The position numbers and the translations under genes are program-made. This document shows, in pieces, positions 27,744 to 36,256 of a stretch of DNA of 64,000 nucleotides. The stretch comes from Inquilinus sp. Marseille-Q2685 (lineage in GTDB: Bacteria; Pseudomonadota; Alphaproteobacteria; DSM-16000; Inquilinaceae): the NCBI RefSeq assembly GCF_916619195.1, contig NZ_CAKAKL010000006.1:186001-250000 (forward strand). Direction: 5' to 3'. Below the pieces are notes generated by a model. It was given only the letters and a program-made list of their open reading frames with translations. It was not told where the DNA came from and ran no database searches. How positions within the stretch are numbered: position 1 is the first letter of the stretch; every line of letters starts with the position of its first letter.

Positions 27744-28791
27744 AGGGCGTCGCCCGGGCGGGCAGGCTGAGCACCGCATGCTCGGCATAGTAGCGGGCGG
27801 CGCCGGGATGAAGCGGCACGCCGAGGCCCCGCGTGGCCCCTTCGAGCGCGATCTCCTTGCCGCGCGGGTGGCCCGCCGCCAACAGGTCCAGCGTCGATTT
27901 CTGCCACAGCGCGCGGGTGATCTCGTAGACCGTGGCCTCGGCGATCCGTTCCGCCACCAGCCAGATCGCCCCGACCGACAGGCCCGGCACCTCCGCCGCG
28001 ACGCCGTCATACAGGCCTGCGGGGATCGGCTCCTGGGTGAAGAACGGCACCTTGGCGATCAGGGCCTCCGCCTCCGGCCCTGTGACCGGCAGCAGCCGGA
28101 TCGGCCGCCGCCGCGCCAAGTCGGCGATCACGCCGAGCGGCGGGCCGCCGGTCATCACCATGGCGTCGAGCCCACCTTCGGCCAGCAGGTCCGCGGACGG
28201 CTCCGGCCGCTCGTAGATCTCGGTCACATCCGTCTGCTTCAGGCCGTAGGCGGCCAGGATCAGGCGGATGTCGTAGATCGTGCCGGAGCCTTCGGCGCCG
28301 ACCGAGACGCGCTTGCCCTTGAGATCCGCCACCGACTGCACCGGGCTGTCGGCCGGCACCACGACATGGACGAATTCGGAGAAGAGATGGGCGATGGCGC
28401 GCAGGCTGGTCACCGGCGGCTGGCCGGCGAAAGGCCCCTCGGCGGTGTAGGCGGCGAAGGCGACGTCAGCCTGGGCCAGGCCCGAATCGAACTCGCCGTC
28501 ATGGATCCGCCGGATGTTGTCGATCGACCCGGCGCTGGCCTGGGCCACCGCGATCAGGCCGGAGACCCCGCAGCTGCCGCCGGCGCTGCCGCAGGGGGGC
28601 AGGCCGGGGGGGCCGGAGATGGCGCCGGCGATGATGCCGCCGATCGGGAAGTAGGTGCCGCCGGTGGTGCCGGTGCCGATCCGGAAGAACAGCGGGTCCT
28701 GCGCCCGCGCCGATCGCATCCCGCCGAGCCCCGCCGCGGCCATCCCGGCGGCGGGAAGCACCGAGGTCAGCAGGCGGCGGCGGGTCAGCAT
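27742..28791 (-). CDS. TAXI-family TRAP transporter solute-binding protein (orphan)
   Basis: 349 residues. The signal peptide MLTRRRLLTSVLPAAGMAA, ending at SARAQ, has a TRRRLL run that could serve the Tat or Sec route. The mature part fits the TAXI family: FRIGTGTTGGTYFPIGGIIA at the start, then DNIRRIHDGEFDSGLAQADVA and KGKRVSVGAEGSGT. It would bind an organic acid in the periplasm for a TRAP permease, but no DctQ/M (TRAP membrane) gene is in the window. An MFS gene lies 11 bp upstream in the same direction. The stop codon lies in the end of a palindromic element. Confidence 0.85.
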   Translation of the reverse strand: MLTRRRLLTSVLPAAGMAAAGLGGMRSARAQDPLFFRIGTGTTGGTYFPIGGIIAGAISGPPGLPPCGSAGGSCGVSGLIAVAQASAGSIDNIRRIHDGEFDSGLAQADVAFAAYTAEGPFAGQPPVTSLRAIAHLFSEFVHVVVPADSPVQSVADLKGKRVSVGAEGSGTIYDIRLILAAYGLKQTDVTEIYERPEPSADLLAEGGLDAMVMTGGPPLGVIADLARRRPIRLLPVTGPEAEALIAKVPFFTQEPIPAGLYDGVAAEVPGLSVGAIWLVAERIAEATVYEITRALWQKSTLDLLAAGHPRGKEIALEGATRGLGVPLHPGAARYYAEHAVLSLPARATP

Positions 28792-28802
28792 GGCGGTTCC
28801 CT

Positions 28803-30095
28803 TCAGGCGGCGTCGCGCATGGTCGGCGGCGTCTCGTCCGGCGCGCGCGGGTCGAGCTCGGCCGCGACCGGCGTCGTGGTCGGCACGGCGACGAAGCTGC
28901 CCTGCTCCTCGTTCGGCATCGCCGCGCGCCGGGTCATGCGGTAGATCGTGAACAGGGCCAGCAGCGCCGCGACCGAGCCGGTCCAGACGAACAGCCCGGA
29001 CGGGCCCAGCAGCTGCATCACCCGCGACGCCACGATCGGCCCGAACACCGCGCCGACGCCATAGCACAGCAGCAGGCCGGCGGCGGCCGGCACCAGCTGC
29101 TCCGGCCGCATGAAGTCGTTCGCGTGGCTGAGGCTGAGCGGATAGATGGTGTAGGACAGCCCGCCGAAGGCCGCGAGCAGCACCAGCAGCAGCGTCATCG
29201 ACAGCCCGCCGAACAGTGCCAACGCCGCGCTGATCAGGGCCAGCGAGACGGTGATGCCGAGGAACACCTGGCGCCGGTCGAAGCGGTCGGACAGCCGGCC
29301 GACCGGGTATTGCAGCAGGAACCCGGCGAAGATCGCCGTCATCATGAAGCCGGCGATCCAGTCCGGCGACGGATCGATGGTGCGGGCGTAGACCGGCCCC
29401 ATGCCGGAGAAGGCGGCGCTGATCAGCCCGACGGAGAAGCAGCCGGCGACGCCGAGCGGCGAGATCGCGATCAGGGCGCGCAGGCCGAAGCGCTTGACCT
29501 TGATCACCGGCGGCGTCTCGACCGGGGTCAGCGACAGCGGCACCAGCGACAGCGACACCAGCATCGCCACCACCGAGAATAGGGCGAAGCCGGCCGGGTC
29601 CATCGCCGTCAGCCAGGGCTGCGACAGGCCGAAGGCGGTGTAGTTCACCGCCATGTAGGAGGACATCACCCGGCCGCGCACGGCGTTCGAGGCACGGGCG
29701 TTCAGCCAGCTCTCGATGATCGTGAACAGCACCGCCATGCTGATGCCGGTGACGAGGCGCAGCACCGCCCAGACGATCGGGTCGACCCAGAGCGCATGGA
29801 ACAGGGCGGCGGCGGAGGCGATCGCGGCGAAGGCGGCGAAGGTTCGGATATGGCCGACCAGCAGCACGATCCGCGGGCAGATCAGCGTGCCCAGGGCGAA
29901 GCCGCCGGAATAGAAGGCCAGCACCAGGCCGATGGTGCCGACGTCGAAGCCGTCGAGATCCATCCGCACCGCGACCAGCGTGCCGAACAGGCCGTTGCCC
30001 ATGATCATGATGGCGGCGCTGAACAGCAGCGGCGCCACGGCCAGGAGGACCGAGCCGAGGGAAGGCGGCGGAGAGGCGGAATCGGTGGCGGCCAT
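28803..30095 (-). CDS. MFS transporter (YcaD-like)
   Basis: 430 residues with about twelve membrane helices. The first helices (LFSAAIMIMGNGLFGTLVAVR) and SWLNARASNAVRGRVMSSYM match the YcaD-like MFS group. A cytoplasmic acidic/Pro tail follows from about residue 395. Substrate unknown. Start at 30095 (MAATDSASPP). It is cotranscribed with the TAXI binding protein gene; whether they work together is not known. Confidence 0.82.
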   Translation of the reverse strand: MAATDSASPPPSLGSVLLAVAPLLFSAAIMIMGNGLFGTLVAVRMDLDGFDVGTIGLVLAFYSGGFALGTLICPRIVLLVGHIRTFAAFAAIASAAALFHALWVDPIVWAVLRLVTGISMAVLFTIIESWLNARASNAVRGRVMSSYMAVNYTAFGLSQPWLTAMDPAGFALFSVVAMLVSLSLVPLSLTPVETPPVIKVKRFGLRALIAISPLGVAGCFSVGLISAAFSGMGPVYARTIDPSPDWIAGFMMTAIFAGFLLQYPVGRLSDRFDRRQVFLGITVSLALISAALALFGGLSMTLLLVLLAAFGGLSYTIYPLSLSHANDFMRPEQLVPAAAGLLLCYGVGAVFGPIVASRVMQLLGPSGLFVWTGSVAALLALFTIYRMTRRAAMPNEEQGSFVAVPTTTPVAAELDPRAPDETPPTMRDAA

Positions 30096-30232
30096 CACGT
30101 CCGTTCTAGGTCGGGCGACGGGCCGGGACCAGGGAAGATTCGTGACGATTTCAGGGCAAGGCGGCCCGCTGGTCCCCGCCCGCAGATAAGGTGGTGCAGG
30201 ACGCCGGACCGGCCACCCCTTCCCGCGCTGGA

Positions 30233-31864
30233 TCAGCCGCCCCGCTTCGGCCGGTAGAAGACGTGATCGCCGATCGAGGCGCTGCGGCGGAAACGGCTGG
30301 TCCAGGCTGGCATGCCGCGGCCCAGCGCCCGCATCGCCGCGGGGGCCAGGAAATACTGGGCGCCGTCGGTCGGGTCGTCGGCGAAATAGCCGTCCAGCAT
30401 CTGCCAGACGACGAGCCGCGCGGTGCGCTGCAGGATCTCGTCCTGGGCGCTGAGCGGCTGCGGGAACTGCGGCATCGCGCCGCTCCGCACCGCCTTGGCG
30501 AAGGCGCGGAAGCGCGGGCGCGACAGCGGCTCGAACTGGCCGGGGTCTGCCAGGACCTCGCAGGGTGAATCGCCGAAGTCGTTGGCCACGGCGATGCGGT
30601 TCATCACCACCCAGCCCACCGCCGCCATGCCGCGCGTGCCCTGGTTTCCCGCCTCGGTGTAGGCGGTGAAGGCGAGGCAGCGCAGCGCGCGCTCCGCCTG
30701 CGCCGGCTCGGCCGGCAGGGGCACGCCGCCGATGCTCATCGGCGCCGTCCCCAGCTGCCGCAGCAAGGGCGAGGGCTGGTCGAGCGCACTGCCGCGGCCG
30801 GAGACGAAGATGGTGCAGGCCAGGTCGCCCGGGCCGCAGCCGGTCAGGCGGCGGCCGCTGCCATCGGCCTCGGCGTCGCGCAGCCAGGGCGCGCCCGCAG
30901 GCTCGATCAGCGACACGGCGCGGGCCAATGCCGTGTCCAGCCGCTCGATCTCCTCCGGCTCGGGCCGGTCGACCCGCAGCAGCGAGGAGCGCGGCCGCGC
31001 CCAGACCGGTGCCGCCCCGGGCGCGGCGGGTTGCACGATAGCCACGGCGTCGGCCGCGACCACCGCCTGTCCCGATCCGGATGGGGTGGCCAGCGCCGGC
31101 TGGGGCGGGACGGCGTCGGCGGTCGCGGGCGCCACCGCGGCCACCGGCGCGATCGACAACGGCGACGCGGCCGCGGTCTCGGCCAGGAGGCCGTCGGTCG
31201 GCCCCAGCGAGGCGACGACCACGGGCTTCGCCTCGTTCGGTGCGACGTCGATCAGGGTCGCGGCGCCGGACCGGGCCGCCGGAGCGACGACGGGTTCCAC
31301 CGGCGCCGTGTCCGCCACGCCTTCGGCCGCGGCCAATGGCGGCTCGGTGGTTTCCTGCGCCGGCGGCGTGGCCACCGGCAACCCGGCGGGCGGCGGCAGC
31401 GGGTCGGCCAGGCGGGCCGGCGGGTCGAGCCGCGCGGCCTCGGCCCCGGGGCCCGGCAGTCCGACCGGCACCAGCACCGGCTCGCCCTCCTGCGGCACCG
31501 GAGCCGAACGCGTCACCTCCTGCAGCGCGCCGGCCCAGGGGTCGAGCGGGGGCTGCGGCGGCGCCGTGATGCGCGGCACCGCGGCGAAGGCGGTGCCGAA
31601 CAGGATCTGCAGCGGATTGCCGGGCGTCGCGGCGGCAGGGGCCGGAGACATCTCGGCCAGGCGCCGCGTCGTGGCGATGACCGGCTGCGGCCGGGCCGCG
31701 TCCGCCGGGTCGACGACATGCGCGGGCTCGACCGCGATCCCGGCGAGATCGACGGCGACGACGGGCGGCGAAGGCGGGCGCGCAGAATCGATCGCGATCG
31801 CGCCGCCGAGGGCCGCAGCCCCGACCAGAGCGATCGACAGAAGAAGGAGGCCCTTCGACGTCAT
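30233..31864 (-). CDS. Cell wall hydrolase, SleB/CwlJ type, with long Pro/Ala region
   Basis: 543 residues. An N-terminal hydrophobic segment (MTSKGLLLLSIALVGAAAL) exports or anchors it. Residues 30-320 are Pro/Ala/Val-rich low-complexity sequence, probably spanning the periplasm. The C-terminal Hydrolase_2 domain (about 390-530) starts RCLAFTAYTEAGNQGTRGM, where the Glu is the expected catalytic acid, and continues VGWVVMNRIA. SleB-type enzymes are lytic transglycosylases acting on peptidoglycan; in Gram-negatives the role is remodelling, not spore germination. Confidence 0.87.
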   Translation of the reverse strand: MTSKGLLLLSIALVGAAALGGAIAIDSARPPSPPVVAVDLAGIAVEPAHVVDPADAARPQPVIATTRRLAEMSPAPAAATPGNPLQILFGTAFAAVPRITAPPQPPLDPWAGALQEVTRSAPVPQEGEPVLVPVGLPGPGAEAARLDPPARLADPLPPPAGLPVATPPAQETTEPPLAAAEGVADTAPVEPVVAPAARSGAATLIDVAPNEAKPVVVASLGPTDGLLAETAAASPLSIAPVAAVAPATADAVPPQPALATPSGSGQAVVAADAVAIVQPAAPGAAPVWARPRSSLLRVDRPEPEEIERLDTALARAVSLIEPAGAPWLRDAEADGSGRRLTGCGPGDLACTIFVSGRGSALDQPSPLLRQLGTAPMSIGGVPLPAEPAQAERALRCLAFTAYTEAGNQGTRGMAAVGWVVMNRIAVANDFGDSPCEVLADPGQFEPLSRPRFRAFAKAVRSGAMPQFPQPLSAQDEILQRTARLVVWQMLDGYFADDPTDGAQYFLAPAAMRALGRGMPAWTSRFRRSASIGDHVFYRPKRGG

Positions 31865-32082
31865 GCCCGCCTCCCCCCTTGTCGGCGCGCGGGGCGGAGC
31901 CCGTCCGGGCGCAATCCGCCCGGCGTCGCCGGGAGACGGGGCAACGTTCTGCGCCGACGGTCGGGGCCCGGAATGGTGTCGGCAAACCGGGGAACACCGA
32001 CCGCCCAAGTGCATTTCATTGCGGTCACGGGGGGCGCGGGTATCATGGCGCGCCCTGCGAGTCCAGACGTACGGAAGGCCAT

Positions 32083-32562
32083 ATGTCCCGCAAAACCGCT
32101 GAGATCCGCCGTTTCGCCTGGGTTCGCCCGGCACGTTTTTTCGCTTTTTTTATCGCGATTGCCACCTTTCCGGCCCTGGCGCAGGACAAGCCCGCCGCCG
32201 AGTCGGCGCCGAAGGAGGGGATCGACATCGAGCTGAACAAGCTCGAGCCCGGCAACAACGGCTGCCGGGCGTTCATGGTCATGCACAACGGCACCAACCG
32301 GAGCTACAGCAATCTGCAGCTCGACCTCGTGGTCTTCGACCCGAAGGGCATCATCGTCGACCAGCTGGCCGTGGACATGGCCCCGCTGAGCGCGGGCAAG
32401 ACCATGGTCAAGGTGTTCGAGATCGCCGGTCATGATTGCGGGAATTTCGGCCGTGTGCTGCTGAACGATGTGTTGACTTGCAAGGCGGGTGACGCAGCGG
32501 TCGAACGCTGCATCGATCTATTGGTTCCCACCAGCCGGGCGGCGATCGGTTTCATCAAGTAA
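32083..32562 (+). CDS. Conserved-looking exported protein of unknown function
   Basis: 159 residues. A basic N-terminus (MSRKTAEIRRFAWVR) and hydrophobic run ending FPALAQD make a likely cleaved signal peptide. The mature part is a beta-rich domain: ELNKLEPGNNGCRAFMVMHN, LQLDLVVFDPKGIIVDQLAV, MAPLSAGKTMVKVFEI. It has four Cys (NNGC, HDCG, LTCK, ERC) that could form two periplasmic disulfides. I do not recognise a named family. It is followed after 13 bp by a mini-ORF coupled to a pseudouridine synthase gene. Confidence 0.75.
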   Translation: MSRKTAEIRRFAWVRPARFFAFFIAIATFPALAQDKPAAESAPKEGIDIELNKLEPGNNGCRAFMVMHNGTNRSYSNLQLDLVVFDPKGIIVDQLAVDMAPLSAGKTMVKVFEIAGHDCGNFGRVLLNDVLTCKAGDAAVERCIDLLVPTSRAAIGFIK

Positions 32563-32575
32563 AGAAGGCCAGATC

Positions 32576-32716
32576 ATGGCACTGGACCCGCAGATCGCCC
32601 GGATGCTGGAGCGCATCGCCGCCGCCACCGGCGATGCGCCGCCGACCGAGCGCCTGTCCCCGGCCGAGGCGCGCCGCAGCATGGCCGCCTTCCTGCGCCG
32701 GCAGACCACGGCATGA
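32576..32716 (+). CDS. 46-residue ORF coupled to the pseudouridine synthase gene
   Basis: MALDPQIARMLERIAAATGD onward, ending MAAFLRRQTTA. AAAGAAGG precedes the ATG, and the stop overlaps the next start (ATGA), both signs of real translation. The sequence resembles the first 45 residues of HSL-type alpha/beta hydrolases (LDPQ...LL...LSPAEARR), so it may be the severed N-terminus of a lost esterase or an independent mini-protein. The resemblance is from memory and needs an alignment. Confidence 0.5.
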   Translation: MALDPQIARMLERIAAATGDAPPTERLSPAEARRSMAAFLRRQTTA

Positions 32717-33984
32717 GCAAGCCTCCTCGCCCCCCGAAATCCGGCGCCGGGCGCGCAGGCGGCCCCGGCAAGCCCACCGGCGACGGCGACGAACGGCGGC
32801 AGCCGCGCGGACGCAAGCCCACCGGCCGGGCCGAGGCCCAGGCCGACCGGCCGGCGCGCGGCGAGCGGCGCCCGGGCAAACCGCCTCGTGGCGCCCCGGT
32901 CGAGCGCGAGGAGGCCGAACGCGCGCCCCGCCGCGTCTCTCGTGGTTCCGGCGGCCGCGGCGCCCGGCAGGATGAGTCGGAGCCGGCGGCGAAGCGCCGG
33001 CCGCCCCGCGACGGCAAGCGGCCGGGCCGCATCGCCGCCGGCAAGGCCGACGATGAGAGGGCTCCGCGCCGCGCGACGCGGACCGGTCCGGCAGCGCCGG
33101 GTCGGCGCCCCCCGCCGGGCAAGACGCGCGGACCGCGGTCCAAGGCAACCACGCCGCAGGAGGCTGCGCGCGCCGCCATGCCGGAATGGCTGTGGGACGG
33201 CGAGGAGCCGGTGGAAGAAGCTGCCCCTCGCCGCCGCGGCCGCCCACGCGGCCCAGTGCCGGAGGAGCGTGTTGAGCCGGCCGAGGCGCCCGCGGCCCGC
33301 ACCCGGCCCCGTCGGCCGCTGACCTCGTCGCGCCGGGTCGCGGGCGACGCCCCGGCAGCCAAGCCGGGCGAGCGCTGGCGCGAGGAGCGGCGCAAGCGCC
33401 CGACGCCGGAGCCGGACCAGTGCCGCTACGTCGTCTTCCACAAGCCCTATGGCGTTCTGAGCCAGTTCACGCCGGAGGGGCGCTGGCGCGGCCTGAACGA
33501 GTTCGGCCTGCCGCCCGGGATCTACGCCGCCGGGCGGCTGGACGCCGACAGCGAGGGGCTGCTGCTGCTGACCGATGACGGGCCGCTGATCAAGCGCCTG
33601 CTAGACCCGAAGCAAGGCCATCCGCGGACCTATCTGGCGCAGGTCGAGGGCGACCCGGCGGAGGAGGCGCTGGCCGTCCTGGCCGGCGGCATCGCCCTGA
33701 CCGACGGCCCGACCCGCCCCTGCGGGGTGGAGCGGCTGGCGGAGGAGCCGGACCTGCCGCCACGCGACCCGCCGATCCGGACCCGCAGGTCGATCCCGAC
33801 CGCTTGGCTGCGCCTGACCCTGACCGAGGGCCGCAACCGCCAGGTGCGGCGGATGACGGCGGCGGTCGGCCATCCGACGCTGCGGCTGGTCCGCATCGCC
33901 CTCGGCGGGCTGGCGCTCGGCGATCTGGCGCCCGGCACCTGGAGCACGGTGGAGCGGAGCGAAATCCTGTCCGGCCTGCGCTGA
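32713..33984 (+). CDS. RluB/RluE-type pseudouridine synthase with long basic N-terminal extension
   Basis: 423 residues. The catalytic domain begins near residue 237 (CRYVVFHKPYGVLSQF) and holds the active-site Asp277 in GRLDADSEGLLLL; RNRQVRRM near the end is the family's RNA-binding motif. It has no S4 domain, which with the size of the core fits RluE (U2457 of 23S rRNA). Residues 1-236 are Arg/Gly/Pro/Lys-rich and disordered, twice the usual extension. It would contact RNA. The start overlaps the 46-residue ORF. Confidence 0.85.
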   Translation: MSKPPRPPKSGAGRAGGPGKPTGDGDERRQPRGRKPTGRAEAQADRPARGERRPGKPPRGAPVEREEAERAPRRVSRGSGGRGARQDESEPAAKRRPPRDGKRPGRIAAGKADDERAPRRATRTGPAAPGRRPPPGKTRGPRSKATTPQEAARAAMPEWLWDGEEPVEEAAPRRRGRPRGPVPEERVEPAEAPAARTRPRRPLTSSRRVAGDAPAAKPGERWREERRKRPTPEPDQCRYVVFHKPYGVLSQFTPEGRWRGLNEFGLPPGIYAAGRLDADSEGLLLLTDDGPLIKRLLDPKQGHPRTYLAQVEGDPAEEALAVLAGGIALTDGPTRPCGVERLAEEPDLPPRDPPIRTRRSIPTAWLRLTLTEGRNRQVRRMTAAVGHPTLRLVRIALGGLALGDLAPGTWSTVERSEILSGLR

Positions 33985-34095
33985 TAACGCCTGGATTACC
34001 GGAAACTTACGTGAAATTCACGGGTGCGGTCCGCCCGCGGGGGATATCACGGTTGCAGTCGCAGCCGAGGATCCGCCGGGCGGCGGACGCACCCG

Positions 34096-35841
34096 ATGAA
34101 GCCAAGCACACGCCGGTTCTGGAAGGATTTCTTCGCCCTCCTGATGCCGTTCTGGCGGTCGAAGGAGAAGTGGCCGGCGATCGGGCTGCTGGCCGCGGTT
34201 CTGACCCTGACCTTCGGCACCGTCTTCCTCAGCGTCCAGTTCAGCTACTGGCGGAACCGCTGGTACACGGCGCTGCAGAACTACGACGCCCCGGCCTTCT
34301 GGCATGAGATCCTGGTCTTCGCCGGGCTGGCGGCCGTCTGGGTCTTGGTCAACGTCTACAACGCCTATCTGAACCAGGGGCTGCAGATCCGCTGGCGCCG
34401 CTGGATGACCGACCACTTGATCGGCGAGTGGCTGCAGGACAAGGCGTATTACCGGCAGCAGCTCGCCGGCAGCCCGACGGACAACCCCGACCAGCGCGTG
34501 TCCAGCGACATCCAGCTCTTCGTCAGCAGCACGCTGACCCTGGGCATCGGGTTCCTCGGCAACTTCGTCAACCTGTTCTCCTTCATGGCGATCCTGTGGG
34601 GCCTGTCCGGAACGCTCTCCATCCCGCTGTTCGGGATGGAGATCGTGATCCCGCACTTCATGGTCTGGGCCGCCATCGCCTATGCCGTGATCGGTACCCT
34701 CCTGACCCATTGGGTCGGCCGGCCGCTGATCGGGCTGAACTTCCAGCAGCAGAAGCGCGAGGCGGATTTCCGCTTCGGCCTGGTCCGGTTCCGTGAGAAC
34801 ACCGAGGCCGTCGCCCTGTACGGCGGCGAGGCCGGGGAACGACAGGGCCTGCTGCGGCTGTTCGGAGGCGTCGTGGAGAACTACTACGCGCTGATGCGGC
34901 GGCAGAAGCTGCTGGGCTTCCTGACCTTCGGCTACAGCCAGGCCTCGGCCGTCTTCCCCGGCATCCTCGCCGCGCCGCAGTATTTCGCCAGGACCTTCGA
35001 GCTCGGCGGCTTCATCCAGACGGTCCAGGCCTTCGGCAACGTCCAGGATTCCCTGTCCTGGTTCGTCAGCGCCTACACCGACCTGACCGAATGGAAGGCG
35101 ACCGTCGACCGCCTGACCGGCTTCCGCCGCAGCATCCAGGACGCCCAGGCGCAGGCGCGGGCGACGCAGATCCAGGTGGCGGCCGAGCCGCGCCGCGACC
35201 TTGCGATCAACTCGGTCCACCTCGCCCTGCCCGATGGCCGGGCGCTGATCGAGGGCCAGGACCTCTCCGTCCGCCCCGGCGACCGGCTGCTGCTGACCGG
35301 CCCGTCCGGCGCCGGCAAGTCGACGCTGTTCCGTGCCCTGGCCGGGATCTGGCCCTTCGGCCGGGCGCAGATCCGCATTCCCCGGGACGCCAAGGTGCTG
35401 TTCCTGCCGCAGCGGCCCTACCTGCCGCTGGGCACGCTGCATGCCGCCGTCGCCTATCCGGCCAGGCCGGAGGAGGTCTCCGCCGCGGCCGCCGCCGAGG
35501 CGCTGCGCGCGGTCGATCTCGGCCATCTGGTGCCGGCGCTGGAGCAGGAGGAGTCCTGGGCCCGCCGCCTGTCGCCGGGCGAGCAGCAGCGCCTGGCGGT
35601 GGCCCGGGCGGTCCTGGGCCGGCCGGACTGGCTGTTCCTGGACGAGGCGACCAGCGCGCTGGACGAGGCCACCGAGCAGCGGATGTTCGCGCTGCTGTGC
35701 GAGCGGCTGCCCGGCACCACCTGGCTGACCATCTCGCACGACCCCAAGGTCGCCGTCTTCCACAACCGCCGCTGGCGGATCGAGAAGGACGGCGCGGCAC
35801 CAGGACGCCTCGTCGAGGCGCCGGCCGCCGCGGCGGCCTGA
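34096..35841 (+). CDS. BacA/YddA-like ABC transporter (SbmA-type membrane domain fused to ATPase)
   Basis: 581 residues. The N-terminal SbmA/BacA-like membrane domain (1-370) has about six helices and the typical FWxDFFALLMPFW and RWRRWMTDHLIGEWL segments. The ATPase has Walker A GPSGAGKST near residue 402, signature LSPGEQQRLAVARA, and Walker B WLFLDEATSAL. Relatives import peptides or cobalamin (Rv1819c, BclA), or act on very-long-chain lipids (ABCD). The direction of transport is not evident. Start at 34096 (MKPSTRRFWKDF). Confidence 0.87.
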   Translation: MKPSTRRFWKDFFALLMPFWRSKEKWPAIGLLAAVLTLTFGTVFLSVQFSYWRNRWYTALQNYDAPAFWHEILVFAGLAAVWVLVNVYNAYLNQGLQIRWRRWMTDHLIGEWLQDKAYYRQQLAGSPTDNPDQRVSSDIQLFVSSTLTLGIGFLGNFVNLFSFMAILWGLSGTLSIPLFGMEIVIPHFMVWAAIAYAVIGTLLTHWVGRPLIGLNFQQQKREADFRFGLVRFRENTEAVALYGGEAGERQGLLRLFGGVVENYYALMRRQKLLGFLTFGYSQASAVFPGILAAPQYFARTFELGGFIQTVQAFGNVQDSLSWFVSAYTDLTEWKATVDRLTGFRRSIQDAQAQARATQIQVAAEPRRDLAINSVHLALPDGRALIEGQDLSVRPGDRLLLTGPSGAGKSTLFRALAGIWPFGRAQIRIPRDAKVLFLPQRPYLPLGTLHAAVAYPARPEEVSAAAAAEALRAVDLGHLVPALEQEESWARRLSPGEQQRLAVARAVLGRPDWLFLDEATSALDEATEQRMFALLCERLPGTTWLTISHDPKVAVFHNRRWRIEKDGAAPGRLVEAPAAAAA

Positions 35842-35852
35842 GAGACCCTCCC

Positions 35853-35868
35853 ACCGCTCGCAATGACG
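35853..35868. repeat. Fragment of family A repeat
   Basis: CCGCTCGCAATGACGG matches the right end of the element at 26314-26400 (CTCGCAATGACG) but the rest is gone. It lies between the exporter gene and arsR. Confidence 0.4.
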
Positions 35869-35873
35869 GCACA

Positions 35874-35911
35874 ACTTAAGAATTGACTTATTTAAGTACT
35901 ATCTTCATAAA
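35874..35911 (+). promoter_or_regulatory. Promoter and inverted repeat of the arsR operon
   Basis: TTGACT (35883-35888) and CATAAA (35906-35911) are spaced by exactly 17 bases, one of the best promoters in the window. ACTTAA (35874-35879) and TTAAGT (35892-35897) flank the -35 as inverted copies, a candidate ArsR operator. The -10 ends only 6 bases before the arsR ATG, so the message may be leaderless, though AAAGG overlaps this stretch. Confidence 0.6.
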
Positions 35912-35917
35912 GGCCCC

Positions 35918-36256
35918 ATGAACGCCTTCGCCGCCCTTGCCGACCCCACCCGGCTCCGCATCGTCGAGATGCTGGCGGCGGGAGAGCGCGGCGCCGGCGA
36001 GATCGCCGGGGAATTCGCGATGAGCGGGCCGGCCGTCTCCCAGCACCTCAAGGTGCTGCGGGAGGCCGGGCTGATCAGGGTCCGGCCCGAGGCGCAGCGG
36101 CGCATCTACACGCTCGACCCCCAGGGGTTCGATGCGTTGGAGGAGTGGCTGCGTCGGATCCGCCGCTTCTGGGCCGGCCGGCTGGACGAGCTGGAGCGGC
36201 AGCTGCGCGCGGTCCCGACCGAGACCGACCCCACCGACACGGGAGAGACATCATGA
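35918..36256 (+). CDS. ArsR-family regulator
   Basis: 112 residues. Winged helix: ALADPTRLRIVEML, then EFAMSGPAVSQHLKVLREAGLIRVRPEAQRRIYTL. It lacks the metal-binding Cys motif (ELCVCDL) of arsenic sensors. It belongs to the group paired with SRPBCC/AHSA1 proteins. Its stop overlaps the next start (ATGA). Confidence 0.93.
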   Translation: MNAFAALADPTRLRIVEMLAAGERGAGEIAGEFAMSGPAVSQHLKVLREAGLIRVRPEAQRRIYTLDPQGFDALEEWLRRIRRFWAGRLDELERQLRAVPTETDPTDTGETS

